This document shows, piece by piece, positions 8,928-17,836 of a stretch of DNA of 64,000 nucleotides. This DNA comes from Bradyrhizobium guangzhouense (GTDB lineage: Bacteria > Pseudomonadota > Alphaproteobacteria > Rhizobiales > Xanthobacteraceae). The stretch is from assembly GCF_004114955.1 (NCBI RefSeq), contig NZ_CP030053.1, forward strand, positions 4,030,001 to 4,094,000, in the 5' to 3' direction. The notes beneath the pieces were generated by a model. The model was not told the origin of the DNA, made no database searches, and was given only the letters and a program-made list of their open reading frames with translations. The stretch's first letter is position 1; the number at the start of each line of letters is the position of its first letter. A program made the translations under genes and the position numbers.

Positions 8928-10286
8928 ATGTTCGACAAGATCCTCATAGCCAATCGCGGCGAGATCGCCCTTCGCATCCTGCGGGCCTGCAAGGAGCTCG
9001 GCATCGCGACCGTCGCCGTGCACTCCACCGCCGACGCTGACGCCATGCATGTGCGCCTGTCGGACGAGAGCGTCTGCATCGGGCCGCCGCCGTCGAAGGA
9101 CAGCTATCTCAACATCCCCGCGCTGCTCGCGGCCTGCGAGATAACAGGCGCGGATGCCGTGCATCCCGGTTACGGCTTCCTGTCGGAGAACGCGCGCTTC
9201 GCCGAGATCCTCGGCGAGCACAATCTGCAATTCATCGGGCCCAAGGCCGAGCACATCCGCCTGATGGGCGACAAGATCGAGGCCAAGAAGACCGCCAAGA
9301 AGCTCGGCATCCCCGTGGTGCCCGGCTCCGATGGTGCGGTTGGTCCGAGCGACGACGCGATGGCGATCGCCAGGAAGATCGGCTTTCCCGTGCTGGTGAA
9401 GGCTGCTGCTGGCGGCGGTGGCCGCGGCATGAAGGTCGCGCAGAGCGAGGCGGATCTCCAGGTCGCGCTGTCGACGGCGGCCAACGAGGCGAAATCCGCT
9501 TTCGGCGACGCCTCCGTCTACCTGGAAAAATACCTGCAGAAGCCCCGCCACATCGAGATCCAGATCCTCGGCGACGGACGCGGCGGCGCGATTCATCTCG
9601 GCGAACGCGACTGCTCGCTGCAGCGCCGCCACCAGAAGGTCTGGGAGGAAGGCCCCTCGCCCGTGCTGGCTGCGGCTGCGCGCGCCAAGATCGGCGAGAC
9701 TTGCGCCAAGGCGATGCGCGAAATGAAATATCTCGGCGTCGGCACCATCGAGTTCCTCTACGAGGACGGCGAGTTCTACTTCATCGAGATGAACACGCGC
9801 ATCCAGGTCGAGCATCCCGTCACCGAGAGCATCACCGACATCGACCTCGTGCTGGAGCAGATCCGCATCGCCGCCGGCGGCGAGCTGCCGGCCAGGCAGG
9901 ACGAGATCCAGATCATCGGCCACGCCATCGAGTGCCGCATCAATGCGGAGAACCCGCAGACCTTCCGCCCCTCGCCCGGCCGGATCTCGCAGTACCACCC
10001 CCCCGGCGGGCTCGGTGTGCGGATCGATTCCGCTGTCTATCAGGGCTACCAGATCCCGCCCTATTACGATTCCCTCGTCGGCAAGCTGATCGTCCACGGC
10101 AAGACCCGCGCCGAATGCCTGATGCGCCTGCGCCGGGCGCTGGACGAGATGGTGGTCGAGGGCATCGAGACCACGCTGCCGCTGTTCCGCGACCTGGTCC
10201 GTCAGGACGACATCATCAACGGCGACTACCACATCCACTGGCTGGAGCAGTATCTCGCCGGCAAGACGGAACCATCAGCGAAATAA
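8928..10286 (+). CDS. accC: Acetyl-CoA carboxylase biotin carboxylase subunit
   Basis: ATP-dependent carboxylation of the AccB-bound biotin. The 452-residue protein has the three ATP-grasp regions: an N-terminal Rossmann-like domain ([23 protein letters not shown]), the glycine-rich lid [11 protein letters not shown] near residue 165, and the active site [14 protein letters not shown] near residue 290 with the catalytic Arg. The C-terminal domain carries [11 protein letters not shown]. It is full length with no anomalies. The start follows an inverted repeat rather than a clear Shine-Dalgarno sequence. Confidence 0.97.
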   Translation: MFDKILIANRGEIALRILRACKELGIATVAVHSTADADAMHVRLSDESVCIGPPPSKDSYLNIPALLAACEITGADAVHPGYGFLSENARFAEILGEHNLQFIGPKAEHIRLMGDKIEAKKTAKKLGIPVVPGSDGAVGPSDDAMAIARKIGFPVLVKAAAGGGGRGMKVAQSEADLQVALSTAANEAKSAFGDASVYLEKYLQKPRHIEIQILGDGRGGAIHLGERDCSLQRRHQKVWEEGPSPVLAAAARAKIGETCAKAMREMKYLGVGTIEFLYEDGEFYFIEMNTRIQVEHPVTESITDIDLVLEQIRIAAGGELPARQDEIQIIGHAIECRINAENPQTFRPSPGRISQYHPPGGLGVRIDSAVYQGYQIPPYYDSLVGKLIVHGKTRAECLMRLRRALDEMVVEGIETTLPLFRDLVRQDDIINGDYHIHWLEQYLAGKTEPSAK

Positions 10287-10300
10287 TCGTTGCTTTCCAG

Positions 10301-10325
10301 GGAACCCGTTGGCCCCCATCGCGTT
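10301..10325 (+). promoter_or_regulatory. EcfG-type promoter of the signalling operon
   Basis: GGAAC (10301-10305), 16 bases, CGTT (10322-10325) matches the EcfG consensus at all nine positions. It is 57 bases upstream of the kinase start codon and lies in the 96-base gap after accC. Confidence 0.6.
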
Positions 10326-10382
10326 TTGGACGGTGGGGCAGTTCCAAGGGGGCGTTTTGACTTCCAGATTTGATCGAGCGAG

Positions 10383-11906
10383 ATGGTCGTGACCGCCGAG
10401 GGGCAGCGACGTCGCGCATTTTGGCAGATCCTGCTGTTCGCAGCCGGCCTGGTCGTGCTGACCGCAATCAGCGCCGGCTCCATCTATCTCGTCAACAAGG
10501 CGCGCGACGACAATAAATGGGTGGTTCACACCCTGGAGGTAGAGAACCAGCTTAACGCGCTGCTGCTCGAACTGCGGCGGGCCGAGAGCGGGGCGCGCGG
10601 CTATCTCCTGACGCAGGGCGAGAACTTCAAGGCCGACCACGAGAAGGCTGTCGCGGAAATCGTGCCCGCCTTGGACAGGATCACGCGCCTGACCGGTGAC
10701 AATCCGGCGCAACGCGAGAGCATCGAGAAGCTCAGCGCGGCAATCGAGACCCGGCTTGGCCAATTTTCGCAGGAAATGGAGTTCGTCCGGCAGGGCCAGC
10801 TCGACAAATCCATCGCACTGGTACGCGAGGCCGCCGCTGCCAATACCACCTCCGCGATCAGCCGCGAGGCCACTGCGATGATGCAGGAGGAGGAGCGGCT
10901 GTTCCGGCTCCGATCGGTCAACTCTGACCGCAGCCAGACGCTGGCCGCGTCCCTCACCGGCATCGGTTCCGGTCTCGTGGTGGTGCTGGCGCTGATCTCG
11001 ATCTGGCTGGTGCGGCGTTCGGCGCGCAGCCGCGACGAGGCCGAGGCACGGCTGCGCGATGCCAACCTCAACCTGGAAGCCACCGTCGACGAGCGCACGG
11101 CAGACCTGCGCGAAGCCAACGATGAGATCCAGCGCTTTGCCTATATCGTCAGCCATGACCTGCGCTCGCCGCTGGTCAACATCATGGGCTTCACCAGTGA
11201 GCTCGAGGAATTGGGCAAGGACATCTTCCGACGGATCGGAGGGCTCGCGGGCGTGCCGGCGGGCGGCCCGCCGGTCGACGCTGCCGAGATTCCGCTCGAG
11301 GGCGCCGACAAGCAGATGTCGGCGGATTTTTCCGAAGCGCTCGGCTTCATCAAATCCTCGATCGCCCGGATGGACCGGCTGATCTCGGCGATCCTCAACC
11401 TTACCCGCGAGGGCCGGCGCGAGTTTCAGCCCGAAAGGATCGATACCCGCGATTTCATCGAGACCATCGTCTCCTCGCTGGCGCACCAAGCGTCCGAAGC
11501 GCAGGCCGAGATCCACCTCGAGCCGTTGCCGAATATTGTCAGTGACCGCCTTGCGCTGGAACAGATCTTCTCCAATCTGATCGATAACGCGATCAAGTAC
11601 CTCAAGAACGGGGTTCCCGGCGAGATCAGAATTCGCGGGCGCACCAAGCTTGGCTACGCTATCTTCGAAATCAGCGACAACGGCCGCGGCATCGATCCCA
11701 GGGATCATCAGCGGATTTTCGACCTGTTCCGGCGTGCGGGAACTCAGGACAAGCCCGGTCAGGGCATCGGTCTTGCCCATGTCCGTGCACTTGTGCGCCG
11801 CCTCGGTGGCACAATGTCGGTATCGTCGGAACTGAACGCGGGCAGTACATTTACGATCACGCTGCCCATCAATTGGAACGCCAGCAACCGGAACGCCGAC
11901 CAATGA
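10383..11906 (+). CDS. CHASE3-domain membrane sensor histidine kinase
   Basis: A 507-residue inner-membrane kinase. TM1 is at about 13-36, a helical periplasmic CHASE3 domain at about 40-180 (LRRAESGARGYLLTQ is its signature), and TM2 at about 190-211. A coiled segment (ATVDERTADLREANDEIQRF) follows. The H-box is YIVSHDLRSPL with phospho-acceptor H258. An insertion of roughly 50 residues rich in G, P and A (about 275-325) lengthens the dimerisation hairpin before RMDRLISAIL. The ATPase domain has NLIDNAIKY, DNGRGID and GQGIGLAHV. The stop overlaps the next gene (ATGA). Stress-sigma control is inferred from the promoter at 10301-10325. Confidence 0.9.
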   Translation: MVVTAEGQRRRAFWQILLFAAGLVVLTAISAGSIYLVNKARDDNKWVVHTLEVENQLNALLLELRRAESGARGYLLTQGENFKADHEKAVAEIVPALDRITRLTGDNPAQRESIEKLSAAIETRLGQFSQEMEFVRQGQLDKSIALVREAAAANTTSAISREATAMMQEEERLFRLRSVNSDRSQTLAASLTGIGSGLVVVLALISIWLVRRSARSRDEAEARLRDANLNLEATVDERTADLREANDEIQRFAYIVSHDLRSPLVNIMGFTSELEELGKDIFRRIGGLAGVPAGGPPVDAAEIPLEGADKQMSADFSEALGFIKSSIARMDRLISAILNLTREGRREFQPERIDTRDFIETIVSSLAHQASEAQAEIHLEPLPNIVSDRLALEQIFSNLIDNAIKYLKNGVPGEIRIRGRTKLGYAIFEISDNGRGIDPRDHQRIFDLFRRAGTQDKPGQGIGLAHVRALVRRLGGTMSVSSELNAGSTFTITLPINWNASNRNADQ

Positions 11907-12343
11907 CATTGCCCGTCACCATCATCATGATCGAGGACGACGAGGGCCACGCCAGGCTGATCGAGCGCAATATCCGCCGCTCCGGCGTCAACAACGAGAT
12001 CCTCTCCTTCACCAACGGCACCTCGGCGATGAAGCATCTGTTCGGGCCCGACGGCACCGGACTCGCTCAGAAAGGCAACGCACTCCTGATCCTGCTCGAC
12101 CTCAACCTGCCCGACATGAGCGGGATCGATATCCTGAAGCAGATCAAGGAAAACAAATATCTCAAGGCCTCGCCCGTGGTGGTGCTGACCACGACCGACG
12201 ACAGCCAGGAGATCAAGCGCTGCTACGAACTCGGCTGCAACGTCTACATCACCAAGCCCGTCAATTACGAGAATTTCGCCAATGCCATCCGGCAGCTCGG
12301 CCTGTTCTTCTCCGTCATCCAGGTCCCGCCCGCCGCCTCATGA
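11903..12343 (+). CDS. Single-domain response regulator (Rcp1-like)
   Basis: A stand-alone receiver of 146 residues with no output domain. The acidic pair is at E11-D13 (IEDDEGH), the phospho-acceptor D66 in LLDLNLPDMSG, the T switch residue in VVVLTTTDD, and the Lys in YITKPVNY. The pattern (long beta3-alpha3 loop, LNLPDMSG) matches Rcp1-type regulators that pair with phytochrome-like kinases. ATG 11903 overlaps the stop of the upstream kinase by four bases, so translation is coupled. It likely acts as a phosphate shuttle or sink between the two flanking kinases. Confidence 0.9.
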   Translation: MTLPVTIIMIEDDEGHARLIERNIRRSGVNNEILSFTNGTSAMKHLFGPDGTGLAQKGNALLILLDLNLPDMSGIDILKQIKENKYLKASPVVVLTTTDDSQEIKRCYELGCNVYITKPVNYENFANAIRQLGLFFSVIQVPPAAS

Positions 12344-13446
12344 CCCAACAGCGCACGCCGACACTGCTCTACATCGATGACGACGACGCGCTGGCGCGCC
12401 TGGTCGATCGCGGCCTGACGCGGCGCGGCTACAAGGTCGTCCATGCCGCAAGCGGCGAGGAAGGACTGGAGCGCATCCGCAGCGCCAGCACCCGGGGCTG
12501 CATCGATGTCGTGGCGCTCGACCAGTACATGCCGGGTCTCGACGGGCTCGAGACGCTCGAGCAGATCATGGCGATCCCGGATGCCCCGCCCGTGGTCTTC
12601 GTCACGGCCTCGCAGGATTCCAGCATTGCCGTTACCGCGCTGAAAGCAGGCGCGGCCGATTATCTGGTCAAGGACGTCAAGGGCGACTTCATCCCGCTGC
12701 TGCATGTCGCGGCCGAAGGCGCGCTGCGCCAGGCCGAATTGCAGCGCGCGCGCGAGGAAGCCGAGGCCGAGATCCACGCCTCGCGCGACCGCTATGCCGC
12801 GCTTGCCGCCGAACGCGAGCTGCTGCTGCGCGAGGTCAATCACCGCGTCGGCAATTCGCTCCAGATCATCGCGTCGCTGCTGCATCTGCAGGCGAGCTCC
12901 GCCGCCCAGGACGAGGTCAAGGCCGCGCTCACCAACGCGATGGGCCGCGTCGCCGCCGTCGCCCAGGTGCACCGCCGCCTCTACACCTCGCAGGATCTGA
13001 AGAGCGTGATGCTCAACCAGTATCTGGACTCCCTGCTCGAGGATCTCCGCCGCTCCGCCGAAGGCAACCGGATGTCGCGCCTGACGGTGAAGGCCGAGCC
13101 GATCGAGATCGACCCCGACCGCGCCGTCGCCGTCGGCATCATCGTCAACGAGCTGGTGATGAACGCGGTGAAATACGCCTATCCCGATGGCGCCGGGCCC
13201 ATTCACGTCGAGCTGAGCTCGAAGGGCGAGGATCTCCTGCTGACGATCACCGACGACGGCGTCGGCGACAACGTCAAGGCCGATCCGCGCTCCACCGGCA
13301 TGGGCCAGCGCATCGTCGCGGCGATGGCCTCCAAGCTCGACGCCACCGTCGAGCGCGATCCCGGCCATTCCGGAACCCGCATCATCCTGCGGTTCCGCCG
13401 CACCCCCGCTCTGTCGGGCAAGACGAACAGCGCCGCGGCGGGCTGA
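12340..13446 (+). CDS. Receiver-HisKA_2 (HWE-like) histidine kinase
   Basis: A 368-residue soluble protein. The N-terminal receiver (1-125) has D61 as phospho-acceptor ([11 protein letters not shown]) and K111. A coiled linker ([29 protein letters not shown]) leads to a HisKA_2 dimerisation domain with H168 in [23 protein letters not shown], and an ATPase domain ([15 protein letters not shown], then TDDGVGD). HisKA_2/HWE kinases are the usual phosphodonors to PhyR in the alphaproteobacterial general stress response. The gene overlaps the single-domain regulator by four bases, so an internal phosphorelay is plausible. Confidence 0.9.
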   Translation: MTQQRTPTLLYIDDDDALARLVDRGLTRRGYKVVHAASGEEGLERIRSASTRGCIDVVALDQYMPGLDGLETLEQIMAIPDAPPVVFVTASQDSSIAVTALKAGAADYLVKDVKGDFIPLLHVAAEGALRQAELQRAREEAEAEIHASRDRYAALAAERELLLREVNHRVGNSLQIIASLLHLQASSAAQDEVKAALTNAMGRVAAVAQVHRRLYTSQDLKSVMLNQYLDSLLEDLRRSAEGNRMSRLTVKAEPIEIDPDRAVAVGIIVNELVMNAVKYAYPDGAGPIHVELSSKGEDLLLTITDDGVGDNVKADPRSTGMGQRIVAAMASKLDATVERDPGHSGTRIILRFRRTPALSGKTNSAAAG

Positions 13447-13505
13447 TCCGGGCCGCTCGTTCGCGCCCATCGCACCGGCGCGGCGATCCTGCTATTGTCG
13501 CGATC

Positions 13506-14186
13506 ATGACTTCGCGCGACTCCGCCTCGTCTGAAATCACGCCGGCCGTGCTGCTGCGCGCCTATGCCTGCGGCATCTTCCCGATGGCCGAGAGTGCCGA
13601 CGATCCGACCCTGTTCTGGGTCGAGCCGGAAATGCGCGGCGTGATCCCGCTCAATGGTTTTCGGGTCGCCTCGCGCCTGGCGCGCACCGTGCGATCGGAT
13701 GTGTTTCGCGTCACCGTCAACACCGCGTTCAAGGCGACCATCGCCGGCTGCGCCGCGCCGCAAGCCGGGCGCGAGGACACCTGGATCAACAAGCGCATCC
13801 GCGACCTCTATGGCGGCCTCTACGAGCTCGGCCATTGCCACAGCGTCGAGGCCTGGCAGGGCGACGACCTCGTCGGCGGTCTTTACGGGGTGAGCCTGGG
13901 ACGCGCCTTCTTCGGCGAGAGCATGTTCCACACCGCGCGCGATGCCTCCAAGGTTGCGCTGGTGCATCTGGTCGCGCGGCTGATCCATGGCGGCTTCGAG
14001 CTGCTCGACACGCAATATGTCACCGAGCATCTCAAGACCTTTGGTGCGGCGGAAATCTCGCGGCGCCGCTACACGGCCTTGCTCGACAAGGCGCTCGCCG
14101 GCGAGCCCGGCGATTTCCTGAGACTGGCTGGCGGCGATGCCGTCCCGGGGGCGCGCGCGCTCGAGATCATCGCCTCGCGGCAATAG
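13506..14186 (+). CDS. aat: Leucyl/phenylalanyl-tRNA--protein transferase
   Basis: Adds Leu or Phe from aminoacyl-tRNA to proteins with N-terminal Lys or Arg, marking them for ClpS/ClpAP (N-end rule). The 226-residue length is typical. Family signatures are [53 protein letters not shown] and the C-terminal [15 protein letters not shown]. It sits between accC/kinase genes and the DUF2155 gene, the order I recall for many Hyphomicrobiales, with the three-gene signalling operon placed between accC and aat here. Confidence 0.95.
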   Translation: MTSRDSASSEITPAVLLRAYACGIFPMAESADDPTLFWVEPEMRGVIPLNGFRVASRLARTVRSDVFRVTVNTAFKATIAGCAAPQAGREDTWINKRIRDLYGGLYELGHCHSVEAWQGDDLVGGLYGVSLGRAFFGESMFHTARDASKVALVHLVARLIHGGFELLDTQYVTEHLKTFGAAEISRRRYTALLDKALAGEPGDFLRLAGGDAVPGARALEIIASRQ

Positions 14187-14225
14187 ATCAGCCCCACCGG
14201 TTGAAAAGACCCGAGGGGATTCGGC

Positions 14226-15209
14226 CTAACGGCCAAAGCCTGGAATACCGAACAGGCCCGGCCGCTGCTCCGGCGGCGGAGGAGGCGGCGGGGCTGGCTG
14301 CGGCGGTGGTGGCAAAGGCTGCGGCGCCCGCTGCTGCACGGCCTGCTTCGGCGCGGCCCTCCTCTGCGCGGGAGGCGGAGGCGGCGGCGCGGCCGGCTTG
14401 GTCGCCGGATCCGGCGCGGCCGTCGCAATGGTCTGCTGCGGCTCTTTGCAGTCGGTCAGCCAGATGTCGTAAATCGGGTGCTCGACGCCGTGCAGGCCGG
14501 GGCTTGCGGCAAACATCCAGCCGGAGAAGATCCGCTTCACCTCGCCCTGCAAGGTGATCTCGTCGACCTCGACGAACGCATCGGTATTGGCGGCTTCGGT
14601 CGCGGGCCGCGTGTAGCAGGCATCGGTCTTCACCCGCAGCGCGCCGAACTGCACGGTCTCGCCGATATCCTCGTCGAAATTGATGATGCGCCCGGTGATC
14701 TTGTCGAGGCCCGAGAAGGTCGCCTTCTTGTTCACGATCTTCTGCGCCGGCGGCTCGGTGACGACCTCGTCGCCCGGCTGCAGGCTGGCCGGAGCCTGCG
14801 GCACGGCGCCCTGCTGGGTCCCGCCCTTCTGCTGCGGCTGGCGCTGGCCGGGAGCCGCGCCCGGCGGCGCAACCGCCACCGCTGGCGGCTGGTTCTGCGG
14901 AGCCATGGTGGTGCCCGGCGGCGGCGCCAGCGGCTGGGTTTCGACCGGTCCGGGCATGGCATTGCCCTGGCGCGGCATCGGGCGCGACGGCAGCACGCGG
15001 CCCTGCGGCGGCAGCTCGGGCACCTCTTCGTCGTCGTCAGGGGTCGGCGCCGGCTGGGGCTGCCCGCCCCGGGGGATGCTCCCCGGCGGCCGCAGCGGCG
15101 GCGGATCGGAGAAGATCGTGCCGATCTGCGCCTGCACCGGCGTTGCCACCGTCAGCGCGATGGCAGCCAGCAGCGCCGCTAGGCCTGTCAGGGTAAAGGT
15201 TTTGAACAT
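14226..15209 (-). CDS. DUF2155 domain-containing exported protein
   Basis: A 327-residue protein starting MFKTFTLTGLAALLAA, with a signal peptide to about residue 28 (PVQAQ). It has a proline-rich linker with an acidic patch (DDDEEVPELPPQGR). The DUF2155 domain spans about 145-240 and contains ATFSGLDKITGRII, DTD-like cysteine positions (DACYTRPATEAANTDAFVEVDE) and GWMFAASPGLHGVEHPIYDIWLTDC. A polyproline tail ends in GLFGIPGFGR. An in-frame ATG at 15248 would add 13 residues (MSNKPDSLLKPRE). The family occurs with aat and NDUFA12 in alphaproteobacteria; the molecular role is unknown. It converges on aat. Confidence 0.85.
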   Translation of the reverse strand: MFKTFTLTGLAALLAAIALTVATPVQAQIGTIFSDPPPLRPPGSIPRGGQPQPAPTPDDDEEVPELPPQGRVLPSRPMPRQGNAMPGPVETQPLAPPPGTTMAPQNQPPAVAVAPPGAAPGQRQPQQKGGTQQGAVPQAPASLQPGDEVVTEPPAQKIVNKKATFSGLDKITGRIINFDEDIGETVQFGALRVKTDACYTRPATEAANTDAFVEVDEITLQGEVKRIFSGWMFAASPGLHGVEHPIYDIWLTDCKEPQQTIATAAPDPATKPAAPPPPPPAQRRAAPKQAVQQRAPQPLPPPPQPAPPPPPPPEQRPGLFGIPGFGR

Positions 15210-15455
15210 CTCGCGCGGCTTCAACAGCGAATCGGGCTTGTTGGACATTCTACAGGGGATACCGCCGCTCGCAGGCCAACCGGTTAACACGGCGAATACG
15301 GCGGGGAAAGGGCGGCATTCCTGCCCTGCCCGCCGCCCGGCTGGCCAGACCGGTCCACGGATGGGATAGTCGCAAGGCCTCTCCCCGGCGCCGACACGGG
15401 CATTGCCTCCACAAGGCCGTCCAACGATCACCAGAAACTCTGGGAGTACCTGCCC

Positions 15456-16403
15456 ATGCCCGTCGTGCTCGATCTCGATGCCGCCACCGTCTACAAGGCG
15501 TTCCAGGACGCTGGCCGTCCCGCCTACGAGACGCTGACCGCGGCGGAGGCGCGCGCCTATTACCTCCAGGCCCGCTTTGTCACCAACCCCGAACCGCCCG
15601 AACTGGCCCGCGTCGCGCCGCTGTCGATCACGGCACCGCATGGAACGATCCCCGCACGCATCTACGTGCCGAAACAGCCCCGCCTCAAAGATGGCGCAGC
15701 GCCCGCGCTGGTGTTCTTCCACGGCGGCGGCTGGGTGATCGGCGATCTCGACAGCCACGACGTGGTCTGCCGGCAGCTCGCCGACGCAGGCGCGCTTGTG
15801 GTGATCGCGATCGACTACCGCCTCGCGCCCGAGCACAAGTTTCCCGCCGCCGCCGATGATGCGGTTGCCGCGACCAAATGGATTGCCGCGAATGCTCGCG
15901 CGCTCGGAATCGATCCCGCGCGACTTTCGATCGGCGGCGACAGCGCCGGCGGCAATCTCGCAGCGGTCGTCGCGCTCGCCGCGCGTGACGGCGACGGCCC
16001 TGAGCTTGCGGGCCAGCTGCTGATCTATCCCGCCGTCGATTTCGCCATGACGCATGGCTCGCATAGCGAGCCCGAGACCAGCGTGCTGCTGACGCACAGC
16101 GTGATCCGCTGGTTCCGCGACCATTATCTGAGCAGCGCCGCGGATATCCACGACTGGCGCGCCTCGCCCGCGCGCGCTGAAAACCTTGCCGGCCTGCCGC
16201 CCGCCTTCGTCATGACAGCCGGCGCCGATCCCCTGCGCGACGAAGGCGGTGAATACGCCGCACGACTGAAGCAGGCCGGCGTGCCCGTTACGTACAAACA
16301 TTTCCCCGGCCAATTCCACGGCTTCTTCACCATGGGCAAATTGCTGCAACAGGCCAATGTCGCGGTGAGCGAGATCGGCGCATGGCTGAAGGCATTGGGC
16401 TGA
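15456..16403 (+). CDS. Alpha/beta hydrolase, HSL-type esterase/lipase
   Basis: A 315-residue cytosolic carboxylesterase of the hormone-sensitive lipase (family IV) group. The oxyanion motif HGGGW begins at H89. The nucleophile is S163 in GGDSAGGN. The acid is D258 (AGADPLRDEG) and the base is H288 (FPGQFHGF). The YRLAPEHKFPAA segment is also diagnostic. The triad is complete, so it should be active on short acyl esters, but the natural substrate is not evident. The membrane transporter starts 13 bases downstream, so the two may form an operon. Confidence 0.92.
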   Translation: MPVVLDLDAATVYKAFQDAGRPAYETLTAAEARAYYLQARFVTNPEPPELARVAPLSITAPHGTIPARIYVPKQPRLKDGAAPALVFFHGGGWVIGDLDSHDVVCRQLADAGALVVIAIDYRLAPEHKFPAAADDAVAATKWIAANARALGIDPARLSIGGDSAGGNLAAVVALAARDGDGPELAGQLLIYPAVDFAMTHGSHSEPETSVLLTHSVIRWFRDHYLSSAADIHDWRASPARAENLAGLPPAFVMTAGADPLRDEGGEYAARLKQAGVPVTYKHFPGQFHGFFTMGKLLQQANVAVSEIGAWLKALG

Positions 16404-16416
16404 GAGCGCCACCCTG

Positions 16417-17427
16417 ATGTCGTCAGCGCTTCAATCCATCTTCGCCCTTCCGCTGCGCGGCCTGACCTGGCTCGGCAGCCAGGGCACGCGTGCGGTCGCC
16501 GCAATCGTGTTCATCGCCGCAGCCGTGCCGCCGCTCGGCGCGCTGCTGCGTCCCTACCTCACCGAGGCGATCCTCGTCCTGCTCTGCATCTCCTTCATGC
16601 GGGTCGATCTCGTGGCGCTGTCGGGTCATCTGCGCCGGCCGGCGCTGGTGGCGGCGGCGACCGCCTGGACCACGATCGGCGTGCCCGTCATCGTCGGCCT
16701 GGTCGCGCATGCGACCGGACTCACCGAGCGCGCACCGGGCCTGTCGCTGGCGCTGATGCTCCAGAGCATGGCCTCGCCGATGATGGCCTCTCCTGCGCTC
16801 GCCGCGCTGATGGGGCTCGATGCCACGCTGGTGCTGGTCACGCTGGTGACGGCAACCGCGATCGTGCCGTTCACCGCATCGTTGTTCGCAGGACTCTTTC
16901 TCGGCGGCATGCTCAGCATCTCGCCGCTCACGCTCGGCCTGAAGCTATCAGGTATCCTCTCGGCATCGCTGCTATCGGCGACGATGCTCCGCTGGCTGTT
17001 CGGCGCGGATGCGATCCAGCGTCACAAGCAGTCGATCGACGGCTTCAACATCATCATTCTCTTCATCTTCGCGTCGGCGATCATGGGCGACGTCGTGGGT
17101 GACCTGATGGCGCGCCCGATCTTCACCGTAAGCCTCGCAGCCCTGTCATTCGCGATCTATTTCACGCTGCTCACTGTGACGACCCTGCTGTTCCGCCGCA
17201 TCGGCACTGAGCGCGCGCTGGCGCTCGGACTGATGGTGTCACAGCGCAATCTCGGCCTGATGCTCGCGGCGACATCAGGCGCTTTGCCGGCAACGACCTG
17301 GCTCTATTTCGCGATGACGCAGTTTCCGATCCACCTGTCGCCATACTTGCTGACACCGATCGCGCGGCGGCTGACGGCGCAGAAGCCGACAGCGCCGATG
17401 ATCGCCGCTACGCGGCCGGCGCCATAG
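16417..17427 (+). CDS. BASS-like (bile acid:sodium symporter family) membrane transporter
   Basis: A 336-residue integral membrane protein with nine to ten hydrophobic helices. Helix-breaking motifs such as LMLQSMASPMMASPALAAL and LGLMVSQRNLGLMLAATSGALP resemble the crossed discontinuous helices of BASS/arsenite-resistance transporters. The substrate is unknown. The close spacing (13 bases) to the esterase suggests uptake of a compound that the esterase processes, which is inference only. Confidence 0.65.
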   Translation: MSSALQSIFALPLRGLTWLGSQGTRAVAAIVFIAAAVPPLGALLRPYLTEAILVLLCISFMRVDLVALSGHLRRPALVAAATAWTTIGVPVIVGLVAHATGLTERAPGLSLALMLQSMASPMMASPALAALMGLDATLVLVTLVTATAIVPFTASLFAGLFLGGMLSISPLTLGLKLSGILSASLLSATMLRWLFGADAIQRHKQSIDGFNIIILFIFASAIMGDVVGDLMARPIFTVSLAALSFAIYFTLLTVTTLLFRRIGTERALALGLMVSQRNLGLMLAATSGALPATTWLYFAMTQFPIHLSPYLLTPIARRLTAQKPTAPMIAATRPAP

Positions 17428-17454
17428 AGCGGCCCGGAGCCGCGCCGCAATTCG

Positions 17455-17694
17455 CTAGCTGACGCGCCCGTCGGGCGGTCCGATGTCGACCTTGTGGTCG
17501 AGCGAGACGTCCTGAACGCCCGGAACCTTCCTCAGCTTCGCGATCTTGTCAGGATCCGTGGCCCCGGTCACAACGCCGATGGCGTCGAGCGACTGGGCTT
17601 CGTCCAGCCCGATCGCCTTGAGATCACGCGCGACCTCCTCGATCTTACGCTTCCCCGACAGGGTCACCACGACGGCTTGGCGCGGTTTCTTCAT
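17455..17694 (-). CDS. Small protein resembling a free-standing subtilisin propeptide/I9-type inhibitor
   Basis: A 79-residue cytosolic protein (MKKPRQAVVVTLSGKRKIEE...). The order beta (VVVTLS), helix (IEEVARDLKAIGL), beta (AIGVVTGAT), helix (DKIAKLRKVP), beta (GVQDVSLDHKVDIGPP) matches the ferredoxin-like fold of subtilisin propeptides and of stand-alone I9 inhibitors. Similar rhizobial proteins are often labelled ketohydroxyglutarate aldolase, for which it is far too short. A GGAGAG ribosome site fixes the ATG at 17694 rather than the upstream TTG. The gene lies 142 bases downstream of a subtilase gene on the same strand, suggesting it folds or inhibits that protease. Confidence 0.7.
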   Translation of the reverse strand: MKKPRQAVVVTLSGKRKIEEVARDLKAIGLDEAQSLDAIGVVTGATDPDKIAKLRKVPGVQDVSLDHKVDIGPPDGRVS

Positions 17695-17836
17695 GGCTCT
17701 CTCCAAGGCGACATCTTCCTCGATGTCCGGCTAGAGGTGATCATACCATGCCGAAATTCAAGCGCAGCTTGCCAAATACGCCGGCGTGGCCGGCAGCTCA
17801 CGCTCGCCGGCCGGCCCGTCTTGCGATGCATTTCGT

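Noticed and set aside
12265..13470. Minus-strand open frame of 401 codons
   Set aside because: It is fully antisense to the REC-HisKA_2 kinase and has shadow-type His/Arg/Gly composition without motifs.
15210..16412. Upstream extension of the minus-strand DUF2155 frame to 728 codons
   Set aside because: It is antisense to a well-supported esterase gene, and a clear signal peptide start lies at 15209; the extension is a GC-rich shadow frame.
17455..17706. Name ketohydroxyglutarate aldolase for the small protein
   Set aside because: At 79 residues it cannot be a TIM-barrel aldolase; the I9-like fold pattern is the better description.
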